A DNA stretch of 64,000 nucleotides from Gallionella straubiae (lineage in GTDB: Bacteria > Pseudomonadota > Gammaproteobacteria > Burkholderiales > Gallionellaceae): contig NZ_CP194331.1 of NCBI RefSeq assembly GCF_051257895.1, forward strand, positions 1,426,001 to 1,490,000. The letters are read 5' to 3'. This document shows, piece by piece, positions 1-7,134 of the stretch (position 1 is its first letter; each line of letters begins with the position of its first letter). Both the position numbers and the translations under genes were made by a program. The notes under the pieces were generated by a model, which was not told the DNA's origin, did no database searches, and was given only the letters and a program-made list of their open reading frames with translations.

Positions 1-303
1 CAGTTCCGAAAACGATTCCGCGATGCGCGCAAAATTGATGCTGACGCCGGTGAATCGCGCGGCCAGCGACGGCGCGACGGGCTGCATGAAGCAATACGGA
101 TTGATCTGCCCGCCGCTGGCCAGCACATTGCTGGCGGCGCGCAGTTGCCGCACATCCTCGTGCAGCCCGTCATCCGCACAACCCGCCGCGACCGGCTTCA
201 TGCCGACCACGCTCTTGCCCTGCGCGGCAAAGGCGTGCAGCAGCGCGCAGCTGACCAGCGTCTTGCCCACTCCCGTGTCGGTGCCGGTGACAAAGTAGTT
301 CAT
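1..303 (-). CDS. bioD: Dethiobiotin synthetase, 3'-truncated by window edge
   Basis: This is the first 101 residues of dethiobiotin synthetase, which closes the ureido ring of 7,8-diaminopelargonate with ATP and CO2 in the penultimate step of biotin synthesis. The N-terminal P-loop GTDTGVGKT (residues 7-15) is the family signature, and the KPVAAG motif follows near residue 37. The ATG overlaps the bioC stop codon (ATGA), so the two are translationally coupled at the end of a bioB-F-H-C-D operon. The gene runs off the left edge, so its C-terminal half cannot be assessed. Confidence 0.93.
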   Translation of the reverse strand, partial: MNYFVTGTDTGVGKTLVSCALLHAFAAQGKSVVGMKPVAAGCADDGLHEDVRQLRAASNVLASGGQINPYCFMQPVAPSLAARFTGVSINFARIAESFSEL

Positions 304-1172
304 TTCAATTTGAACGGCGTCTTGATGATAGCCGCCCCATCCTCAGTCACGCGCGGCTGCGGCTTCCAGGCGTGGCCGTAAATCACCTCATAGGTGGCGG
401 GCAGCTTGCCGCCGCTGCGCAGCCGCTCGTAATTTTCCGTAAGGCGCACCCAGGCGTTTTTTCCCATCAGGCCTTGGCCGCGCCCCGCCGTGGCATTGTG
501 CGCGCCGATGCGCTTCAGGTCGTGCAGCACGTCGCGCACATCGTCATAGGTCAGCGTCAGGTACTCCATGTCCATCACCGGCTCGGCAAAGCCGGCATGC
601 ACCAGCATATCGCCGATGTCGTGCATGTCGGCGAAGCGGTTCAGGTGATTATGGCTGTCCACGCCGCCGAAAGCCTGACGCAATTCCTTAAGCGTATCCG
701 GCCCGAAAGTACTGAACATCAGCAGCCCTTCCGCCTTCAGCACGCGATGCAGTCCGCTGAAGGCTGCGGGCAGGTCGTTGCACCACTGCACCGCCAGGTT
801 CGACCAGATCATCTCGACACTATTGGGAGCCAGCGGCAAAGCCTCGATGTCGGCGCATACCTGCATCTGCTGCGTGCCGCCGAACAGCTTGCGCCACCAG
901 CCTGAATGACTGCGCGCAGCCTGCAGCATGCCGATGGCGATATCCAGCGAGACGAGCTGCGCCGCCGGATATTTTTCCGCAAGCTGGCGCCCGCCCCAGC
1001 CCGTGCCGCTGCCCGCATCGAGGATGCGCGCCGGTTGCAGCTTGATGTAGGCTAGCCGCTCCAGCATGCGCACGCATACCTCGCGCTGCAGCACCGCTGC
1101 AGCATCGTAGTCCGCTGCCGCGCGGGTGAAGGCGCGGCGCATGCGGCGTTTATCGATCAGAAAATCATTCAT
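300..1172 (-). CDS. bioC: Malonyl-ACP O-methyltransferase BioC
   Basis: This 290-residue SAM-dependent methyltransferase methylates malonyl-ACP so that it can prime fatty acid synthesis and be elongated to pimeloyl-ACP methyl ester. The SAM-binding motif I LDAGSGTGWGG lies near residues 51-61, followed by the acidic strand LVSLDIAIGML. The later WSNLAVQWCNDL and FSTFGPDTLKELR segments are typical of BioC rather than of generic methyltransferases. It overlaps the end of bioH by 8 bp and the start of bioD by 4 bp, consistent with a tightly coupled operon. BioC and the neighbouring BioH form the usual proteobacterial pimelate route. Confidence 0.94.
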   Translation of the reverse strand: MNDFLIDKRRMRRAFTRAAADYDAAAVLQREVCVRMLERLAYIKLQPARILDAGSGTGWGGRQLAEKYPAAQLVSLDIAIGMLQAARSHSGWWRKLFGGTQQMQVCADIEALPLAPNSVEMIWSNLAVQWCNDLPAAFSGLHRVLKAEGLLMFSTFGPDTLKELRQAFGGVDSHNHLNRFADMHDIGDMLVHAGFAEPVMDMEYLTLTYDDVRDVLHDLKRIGAHNATAGRGQGLMGKNAWVRLTENYERLRSGGKLPATYEVIYGHAWKPQPRVTEDGAAIIKTPFKLK

Positions 1173-1962
1173 GCAGAAAACTCATTAGGTGTTTCATAAA
1201 TTCATCCGGGTGCGACAGGAACGGCGCGTGCGCCGCGCCCCTGACTTCTACCCGCCGCGCGTCCGGCAGGTGCGCCGCCAGGTAACGCGATGCCTGAGGC
1301 GGCGTGAGCGTATCACGTTCGCCGCAAATCACCAGCGTGGGTTGCGCCATGCCCGGCAATGCATCGCGCAGATCGCAGTCGCGCAGGATTTCCAGCCCGG
1401 CCCACAATGCGCCCAGGTCCGGCTCACCGCGGCTCATTAACGCGCTACGCAACGCCGCGAGCAGCTCGCGCTCATTATCGCTGCCGCGCACCTGCAGCGC
1501 GAGAAAGCGCCGCAGCGTGAGCGCGTAATCCTGCTGCAGCGCGGCGGCGAATTCCGCCAGCGTCTCTTGCGCCATTCCGCATTCCCAGCCCGGCCGACGC
1601 ACGAAGCACGGCGTGCTCGCGACCAGTATCAGGCGGTCTATTTGCTGCGGATAACGCTGCGCCCAGCTCAAGGCGATCTGCCCACCCAGCGACCAGCCGC
1701 ATACGGCGAGCGGCTCGTCGAACTGCGCAGCCAACTCATCGACGATGGAATCTATGAGTAGGTCGGGATTCATCCCGACATCGCAGCGGGATGAATCCCG
1801 ACCCACACTAAAGCCATGCCCCGGCAGGTCCACCGCCAGCACTCGAAAATGTTCCGCCAGTTGTTCAACGACATCGCCCCACATCCCGCCGTGCATGCCC
1901 CAGCCGTGGATCAGCAGCAGCGGCGCGCCGCTGCCTTGAGTCTCAACGTGCATGGTGGTCAT
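1165..1962 (-). CDS. bioH: Pimeloyl-ACP methyl ester carboxylesterase BioH with in-frame repeat insertion
   Basis: This 265-residue alpha/beta hydrolase removes the methyl group added by BioC and so ends pimelate chain elongation. The oxyanion region LLLIHGWGMHGG, the nucleophile elbow GWSLGG, the acid GERDTLTPP and the catalytic His in AAHAPFLSHP are all present. I chose the ATG at 1962, with GAGGGT upstream, over the longer frame opening at 2010, because family members start just before the first beta strand. Residues about 53-69, right after the DLPGHG motif, are encoded by a palindromic repeat (1758-1806). The family normally has only a short loop there. The frame and all catalytic residues survive, so the enzyme is probably functional. 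Confidence 0.9.
   Translation of the reverse strand: MTTMHVETQGSGAPLLLIHGWGMHGGMWGDVVEQLAEHFRVLAVDLPGHGFSVGRDSSRCDVGMNPDLLIDSIVDELAAQFDEPLAVCGWSLGGQIALSWAQRYPQQIDRLILVASTPCFVRRPGWECGMAQETLAEFAAALQQDYALTLRRFLALQVRGSDNERELLAALRSALMSRGEPDLGALWAGLEILRDCDLRDALPGMAQPTLVICGERDTLTPPQASRYLAAHLPDARRVEVRGAAHAPFLSHPDEFMKHLMSFLHE
1758..1806. repeat. Inverted pair of GTAG-type REP hairpins inside bioH
   Basis: GTAGGTCGGGATTCATCCC (1758-1776) is repeated in inverted orientation at 1788-1806 with one mismatch, separated by 11 bp. Each arm also contains its own perfect palindrome GGGATtcATCCC. The 5' GTAG followed by a hairpin is the architecture of REP elements moved by RAYT transposases, and two inverted REPs form a BIME. 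The element is wholly within bioH and is translated in frame. Confidence 0.85.
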
Positions 1963-2011
1963 TTGTACCCTCAATAATGAATCCCGCCATGCACGTTTCC
2001 CTCTCCTCAAT

Positions 2012-2033
2012 CCTCTCCCGCAAGCGGGCGAGG
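2012..2033. repeat. CTCTCCC-type palindromic repeat between bioF and bioH
   Basis: CCTCTCCCGC, a 2-nt loop, then GCGGGCGAGG form a hairpin with 9 of 10 pairs in the bioF-bioH gap. The same repeat family appears inside gpsA (24103-24120) and downstream of xerD (56091-56113). Confidence 0.7.
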
Positions 2034-2063
2034 AAGCAAACGAATCGCTGCGCGAATTTTTTG

Positions 2064-3218
2064 TTACTGTGCAAGCTCATGCAAGGCCTCGATCAGGAGC
2101 TTTACATCGTCTTCGCCGTGCGCGGCAGACAAGGTGATGCGCAGCCGCGCCGTGCCCTGCGGCACAGTGGGCGGGCGGATCGCCGCGACCCAGATGCCGC
2201 GCTCGCGCAACCCGGTGCTTAATTCCAGCGCGGCTTCGTTGTCGCCGATCAGCAGCGGCTGGATCGCGGTGTCCGACGGCATGAGTTTCCAAGGCAAGTC
2301 CGCGAGCCCCCCGCGCAGTTGCGCGACCAGGCCGCGCAGGTGTGCGCGCAATTCATCGCCTTCTCTGATGAGTTGCAAACTCTCCAGCACCGCGCTCGCG
2401 AGGGCGGGCGGCGTGGCCGTGGTGTAGACATAGCTGCGCGCATGGTTGATGAGCGTGTCGATCACGACCTGCTCGGCCGCGACGAATGCACCAAATACGC
2501 CGGCCGCCTTGCCCAGCGTCGCCATGTAGATGATGCGCTTTGATGCCATGCCGAAGTGCGCCAGCGAGCCGCGTCCCTGTGTGCCCAGCACGCCGAAGCC
2601 GTGTGCGTCGTCGATGAACAGCCACGCATCGTGCCGTTCGCAGAGCGCCAGCAGTTCCGGCAAGGGAGCGAGGTCGCCGTCCATGCTGAACACCGCATCG
2701 GTGATGATGAGCTTGCGCCCGCTTTGCTTCTGCTCGAGCAGACTCGCGAGTTGCGCCATGTCGTTGTGGCGATAGCGTTTCATTTCGGCGCGCGACAGCA
2801 GCATCGCATCGTTCAATGAGGCGTGATTGAGCTTGTCGGCGAACACCGTGTCGCCCTTCCCGGCCAGCGCCTGCACCGTGCCGAGGTTGGCCATGTAGCC
2901 GGTGGAAAACAGCAGCGCGGCAGGCTTGCCGACGAAGGCCGCAAGCGCCCCTTCAAGTTGGTAATGCGCCGCACTGTGCCCGCTCACCAGATGCGCCGCG
3001 CCCGCGCCGACGCCGTGTTGCCGCGCGCCCTGCTGCAGCGCGGCGATGAGCCGCGGATGGTTCGCGAGGCCGAGGTAATCGTTGCTGCAGAACGAGAGAT
3101 AAGAACTTCCATCGACCATGATATGTGGCGACTGCGGGCTGTCGATGGTGCGCCGTTGCCGCAGCAAACCCTGTGCAGCGCGGGTTTCAAGCTCACGGGA
3201 GAGTGCGGAGAAGGGCAT
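2064..3218 (-). CDS. bioF: 8-amino-7-oxononanoate synthase (KAPA synthase)
   Basis: This 384-residue PLP enzyme condenses pimeloyl-ACP with L-alanine to give KAPA, the first step of biotin ring assembly. The substrate-binding FCSNDYLGLANHPR segment, the histidine that stacks on PLP in LNHASLNDA, the FIDDAHGFGVLG aspartate loop and the PLP-lysine region ATLGKAAGVFG are visible. Length is normal for the family. It follows bioB with a REP-like repeat in the gap and precedes bioH on the same strand. A reasonable start is the ATG at 3218, directly after the repeat. Confidence 0.95.
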   Translation of the reverse strand: MPFSALSRELETRAAQGLLRQRRTIDSPQSPHIMVDGSSYLSFCSNDYLGLANHPRLIAALQQGARQHGVGAGAAHLVSGHSAAHYQLEGALAAFVGKPAALLFSTGYMANLGTVQALAGKGDTVFADKLNHASLNDAMLLSRAEMKRYRHNDMAQLASLLEQKQSGRKLIITDAVFSMDGDLAPLPELLALCERHDAWLFIDDAHGFGVLGTQGRGSLAHFGMASKRIIYMATLGKAAGVFGAFVAAEQVVIDTLINHARSYVYTTATPPALASAVLESLQLIREGDELRAHLRGLVAQLRGGLADLPWKLMPSDTAIQPLLIGDNEAALELSTGLRERGIWVAAIRPPTVPQGTARLRITLSAAHGEDDVKLLIEALHELAQ

Positions 3219-3226
3219 AGGTGGTT

Positions 3227-3264
3227 GTAGGTTGGGTACGGCCTGACGACCTAACCCAATCTAC
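3227..3264. repeat. GTAG-type palindromic repeat joining bioB and bioF
   Basis: GTAGGTTGGGTACGG at 3227-3241 is matched in inverted orientation by the last 15 bp (3250-3264) at 12 of 15 positions. The element fills nearly the whole bioB-bioF gap. The TAG at 3261-3263 (minus strand) that ends bioB lies within the repeat arm. Confidence 0.75.
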
Positions 3265-4259
3265 GTTTTTTCCGCAAGCGGATACATGCCGAGCTTGTCG
3301 AGCAGCGCGCGATCCTTCTCCACATCCGGGTTGCCGGTGGTGAGCAGTTGCTCGCCGTAGAAGATCGAGTTCGCACCGGCGAGGAAGCACAGCGCCTGCA
3401 CCGCGTCGGACATCTGCTGCCGCCCGGCGGAAAGGCGCACGCGCGCCGTCGGCATGGTGATGCGCGCCACCGCGACGGTGCGCACGAAATCCAGCGGATC
3501 GAGGTCTTCCGCGTTCGCCAGCGGCGTGCCTTCGACCTTCACCAGGTTGTTGATCGGCACGCTCTCCGGGTAGGGATTCATGTTGGCCAGTTGCGCGACC
3601 AGTCCGGCGCGCTGCGTGAGGTTCTCGCCCATGCCGACAATCCCGCCGCTGCAGATGTTCATCCCCGCCTTGCGCACCCGCTCCAGCGTGTCCAGCCGAT
3701 CCTGGTAGACGCGCGTGCCGATGATCTCGCCGTAGAACTCCGGCGCGGTGTCGAGATTGTGGTTGTAGTAGTCCAGCCCGGCGGCGCGCAACTGCTCGGT
3801 CTGCTCATCGTTCAGCATGCCCAGCGTGGCGCAGGTCTCCATACCGAGATCTCGTACCGCCTTGACCATCTCCACCACGCTCGCCATGTCCTCTTCGGTC
3901 GGCTCGCGCCAGGCCGCACCCATGCAGAAACGGTCCGCACCGTTCTGCTTGGCAAATTGCGCAGCCGTGACCACCGCCTCCACGTCGAGCATCTTGCGGT
4001 CTTCCACGCCGGTCGCATTGAACGCCGACTGCGGGCAATAGCCGCAGTCCTCGGAGCAGCCGCCGGTCTTGATCGACAGCAGGGTGGAAAGCTGCACCGC
4101 GTTCGGGTCAAAATGCTCGCGGTGCACCTGTTGCGCCCGGTACAGGAGGTCGGCGAACGGCAGCCTGAACAGGGCTTCTATGTCGGCCACGCTCCAGCGT
4201 TGCTGGCTCACTGGCCGCTTGTCGGCATGGCGCATGAATCTGAGGGTCTGGGTGCTCAT
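3261..4259 (-). CDS. bioB: Biotin synthase (radical SAM)
   Basis: This 332-residue radical-SAM enzyme inserts sulfur into dethiobiotin to form biotin. The [4Fe-4S] cluster motif CSEDCGYCPQS (CxxxCxxC) follows the TLLSIKTGG segment, and the later VPINNLVKVEGTPL and ARVRLSAGRQ motifs, including the Arg that ligates the [2Fe-2S] cluster, are typical. I chose the ATG at 4259 because the frame continuing upstream to 4823 has no family similarity and lies antisense to the divergent comF-like gene. It is the first gene of the bioBFHCD cluster. Its stop codon is supplied by a palindromic repeat. Confidence 0.95.
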   Translation of the reverse strand: MSTQTLRFMRHADKRPVSQQRWSVADIEALFRLPFADLLYRAQQVHREHFDPNAVQLSTLLSIKTGGCSEDCGYCPQSAFNATGVEDRKMLDVEAVVTAAQFAKQNGADRFCMGAAWREPTEEDMASVVEMVKAVRDLGMETCATLGMLNDEQTEQLRAAGLDYYNHNLDTAPEFYGEIIGTRVYQDRLDTLERVRKAGMNICSGGIVGMGENLTQRAGLVAQLANMNPYPESVPINNLVKVEGTPLANAEDLDPLDFVRTVAVARITMPTARVRLSAGRQQMSDAVQALCFLAGANSIFYGEQLLTTGNPDVEKDRALLDKLGMYPLAEKT

Positions 4260-4316
4260 AAGAAAATAACTGGGTATGATGGAAAAGCTGCGCTTCATTC
4301 CGGAAAGGGCGAAAGC

Positions 4317-5042
4317 TTGTCCATTATACGCAAGTATTTTCTGAACATCGGAGCAAAATTTAGGCAATTTGCGCCGTCGCAGCCTTGCATCCTGTGCGGC
4401 AGCATGAGCCACGACGGGCTGTGGTGCGCGGCCTGCGACCGCGCCCTGCCCTATCTCGGTGCGGCGCATTGCCCGAGCTGCGCGCTGCCGACGCCTAGCG
4501 GGGAAATTTGCGGGCGATGTCTGAAACACCGGCGGCTGTTCGCACGCACCGCCGCCGTATTCGGCTACACCTTCCCACTCGACAAACTCATCCAGGCCAT
4601 GAAATACGGCGAAAAGCTCGCGCTGGCGCATGCTTTCGCGGGAAAGCTGGCGCGCCGCATCGACAGCCTGCCCGACTGCGTAATCCCGATGCCGCTGCAC
4701 CCGACCAAGCTGCGCGAGCGCGGCTTCAACCAGTCGCAACTGATCGCTGCCGGAATCACCCGCGAGCTTAACCTCGAACTGTTCACGCACGCCTGCCGGC
4801 GCGTGCGCGACACCCCGCCGCAATCCGCCTTACCCTGGAAGGAGCGCAAGAAAAACATGCGCGACGCGTTCTGCTGCAACATGGATTTAACCGGCAGGCG
4901 CGTCGCGCTGGTAGACGATGTGCTGACCACCGGCGCCAGCCTGAATGCACTCGCCGAGGCGGTAAAGAAACGCGGTGCGGCTGAAGTCGATGCTTGGGTG
5001 GTGGCGAGAACTTTGCCACATAAGCGCACTACAACTCCTTGA
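4317..5042 (+). CDS. ComF-family phosphoribosyltransferase-like protein
   Basis: This protein of about 241 residues has an N-terminal four-cysteine zinc-ribbon region (CILCG, CAAC, CPSC, CGRC). A C-terminal phosphoribosyltransferase domain follows, with the PRPP-binding loop VALVDDVLTTGAS. The RERGFNQSQLIA segment is characteristic of ComF/GntX proteins, which are linked to DNA uptake and use of DNA as a nutrient. Start choice: the first cysteine pair requires initiation upstream of the ATG at 4404, and the TTG at 4317 is the in-frame candidate with a purine-rich AAAGGG upstream. It is divergent from bioB, an adjacency common in beta- and gammaproteobacteria. Its last 14 bp overlap the end of mshN on the other strand. 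Confidence 0.82.
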   Translation: MSIIRKYFLNIGAKFRQFAPSQPCILCGSMSHDGLWCAACDRALPYLGAAHCPSCALPTPSGEICGRCLKHRRLFARTAAVFGYTFPLDKLIQAMKYGEKLALAHAFAGKLARRIDSLPDCVIPMPLHPTKLRERGFNQSQLIAAGITRELNLELFTHACRRVRDTPPQSALPWKERKKNMRDAFCCNMDLTGRRVALVDDVLTTGASLNALAEAVKKRGAAEVDAWVVARTLPHKRTTTP

Positions 5043-6171
5043 GCTTCTGCCGCACGAATGCCTGCAACTCAGGGCTGAGCGTTCTCGATTCGAGCGCACG
5101 CCTGAATGCATCCCTCGCGTCGTCGGCGCGCTGCACCGCCTGCAGAGAAATGCCGTAGCCCATCAGCCAGACGCCGTTGTCCGGGGCGAGTTGCAGCGCG
5201 ATCTGGTAATGGGTGATCGCCTCCTTGTGCCGGTTGCGGCGTTGCAGCAAGGCGGCGAAGAACGCTTGGTAGTCGGCCTGTGCGTCGGCATAGGGCAGGG
5301 ATTTTTCCAGCGTCGCAACCGCCTGCTCCACCGCACCATGCTCCACCTGCAGGCGCGCCAGCAGCATGGCGAAGCCGGTATGGCCGGGCTTGGCCGTCAG
5401 CCGTTCCTGCAGCGCGCGCTCGGCTTCCGCGCCCTGCTTGTTTTCCAGCAGCAGCGCCACCAAGGCCTGGCGCGCCTCGTCGTGGCCGGCATCGAGGCGC
5501 AGCACCGTCCGGTAACCCGCGATGGCCTCGGCGGCATGCCCCTGCTGCATGGCCGCGACCGCCTGGCGAAACTCTGCATCGGCGCGCTGCTCCGGGCTGA
5601 CCTGTTTCATCGGCTGCGCACCGCCCGATGGCTGAATGGCAACTCGCGCATCCGGCATCTGTGCCGGCTGCGGCCTGGCGACCTGCGCCCGCACATGGGC
5701 CGGCGGCTTTCCACTCATCTCCTGGGCAGCTGCGTTCGGCCGCAGGGAAGAAGGCAGCGGTATCGCGCCCAGCTCAAAACTCAGGCGCGAGGCGGGCGGG
5801 GGAATTTCTTCTGCGCCAACAGCACTGACGACATCGACCGAACTGGCGGCATTAACGATGCCTGCATTGCCAGCAGCCGGAACGGCGGAGACTGGTTCTG
5901 GCGCCGCCACGGCAGAAGCCGTAACAGGCCCCGCAGCGGAAGCAGATGCGGCCGGCTGGCGTTGCATCGGGTTCACCGCAACTGCCCCAGGTTTGCGCAT
6001 CTCCGTCCACTGCCATGCGGCAATCCCGACGACCAGCACCAGAATCACCGCAAGCAGGGGCAAGACCAGGCTGCGCCTGTGCTGCGGCACCGGACGCACC
6101 ATAGTCTGCTCCGGCGGAGTGTGCTCGCCGCGCTGCTCGAGCTGGTTGAGCACCTGGTTGATGACGCTCAT
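5029..6171 (-). CDS. mshN: MSHA biogenesis protein MshN (TPR protein)
   Basis: This 380-residue protein has a short cytoplasmic N terminus beginning SVINQVLNQLEQRG, one transmembrane segment (about residues 30-50, VLPLLAVILVLVVGIAAW), a Pro/Ala-rich linker, and C-terminal tetratricopeptide repeats (from about residue 205, AEFRQAVAAMQQGHAAEAI). This matches MshN, a periplasm-facing component of the MSHA machine. The ATG at 6171 overlaps the mshM stop (ATGA), so it is preferred over the ATG 15 bp upstream. It is the last msh gene of the locus. Confidence 0.85.
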   Translation of the reverse strand: MSVINQVLNQLEQRGEHTPPEQTMVRPVPQHRRSLVLPLLAVILVLVVGIAAWQWTEMRKPGAVAVNPMQRQPAASASAAGPVTASAVAAPEPVSAVPAAGNAGIVNAASSVDVVSAVGAEEIPPPASRLSFELGAIPLPSSLRPNAAAQEMSGKPPAHVRAQVARPQPAQMPDARVAIQPSGGAQPMKQVSPEQRADAEFRQAVAAMQQGHAAEAIAGYRTVLRLDAGHDEARQALVALLLENKQGAEAERALQERLTAKPGHTGFAMLLARLQVEHGAVEQAVATLEKSLPYADAQADYQAFFAALLQRRNRHKEAITHYQIALQLAPDNGVWLMGYGISLQAVQRADDARDAFRRALESRTLSPELQAFVRQKLKEL

Positions 6172-7133
6172 TGCAGCACCATCCATGCGATTCCCAGCGA
6201 GGCGAGCAGCGCCGCACCGGTCAAGGCCAGCGCCCAGGGCAGCCAGTCGCGACGCGCTTCGGGCGTATCGGCAGCCGCAGCGCGGATATGCCTCGCGAAC
6301 ACCTGCTGCCGGCCGTCGCCGTACGCCAGCATCAGGGCCTTGTGCGCGACGATGTTGACCAGCCTGGGCGTGCCGCCGGTAATGCGATACAACTTGCCGA
6401 CCGCCGCCCTGGCGAACAGCGTCTCACCGGGAAATTTAGCCACCGCCAGGCGGTGGCGCAGATAGCGTTCCATCTCGTCCCGGCGCAACCCTTTCAGCTC
6501 ATGCTGGAAACTGATGCGCTGGCGCAGCTGGCGGATCGAACGGTGCCGCAGGCGTTCGTTCAGTTCCGGCTGGCCGAACAGCACCACCTGCAGCAGCTTG
6601 CGTTTCTCGGTCTCCAGATTGGTGAGCAGGCGCAGCACTTCCAGGCTTTCCAGCGGCATCGCCTGCGCCTCGTCCAGGCATACCAGCGCACGCTGGCCGT
6701 TGCGCGCGCATTCCAGCAGCGCGCGCGTCAGCCCCTTCAGCAACTGGTGCTGGTCGGTATCCTTGTCCAGCGTAACGCGGAATTCTTCCGCCAGGGCGAG
6801 CAACAGGCTGCGCGGTTCGAGATAGGGGTTGAGGATGTAAGCGGTGATGAAACGCGGCGCAGGCTGCCCGTCGGGCGGGGGCGGCGCCTGCTCCAGCGCG
6901 CCGTTCAGCGTAGCAGCCTGCCGTCCCTGGTTCAGCGTGGCGAGGAACTTGCGGCACAGCAGCGTCTTGCCATTGCCCACTTCCCCGACGATCTTGACGA
7001 AGCCCTCGCCGTTGCGCGCCGCCACCAGCAGGGTGTTGAGCGCCCCCTGGTAACTGGAACCGGCAAAGAAAAAGCTGGTATCCGGGGTCAGGCTGAAGGG
7101 CGGTTCGCGCAGGCCGAAGTGCTGCAGGTACAT
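6168..7133 (-). CDS. mshM: MSHA biogenesis ATPase MshM (ExeA-like AAA)
   Basis: This 321-residue AAA ATPase resembles ExeA/GspA. It begins with the family hallmark HFGLREPPFSLTPD, has a Walker A GEVGNGKT (about residues 50-57) and a Walker B ALVCLDEAQ, and ends in a single transmembrane helix. In type II secretion, ExeA works with a peptidoglycan-binding partner to assemble the secretin, and MshM is thought to do the same for MshL. It lies 1 bp from mshL and overlaps mshN. Confidence 0.9.
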   Translation of the reverse strand: MYLQHFGLREPPFSLTPDTSFFFAGSSYQGALNTLLVAARNGEGFVKIVGEVGNGKTLLCRKFLATLNQGRQAATLNGALEQAPPPPDGQPAPRFITAYILNPYLEPRSLLLALAEEFRVTLDKDTDQHQLLKGLTRALLECARNGQRALVCLDEAQAMPLESLEVLRLLTNLETEKRKLLQVVLFGQPELNERLRHRSIRQLRQRISFQHELKGLRRDEMERYLRHRLAVAKFPGETLFARAAVGKLYRITGGTPRLVNIVAHKALMLAYGDGRQQVFARHIRAAAADTPEARRDWLPWALALTGAALLASLGIAWMVLQ

Positions 7134-7134
7134 G

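Noticed and set aside
3348..4316. Long plus-strand open frame opposite bioB that continues into the comF-like gene
   Set aside because: It is antisense to the conserved bioB sequence and has no domain character. Only the part from 4317 with its cysteine pairs and PRPP loop is a real gene.
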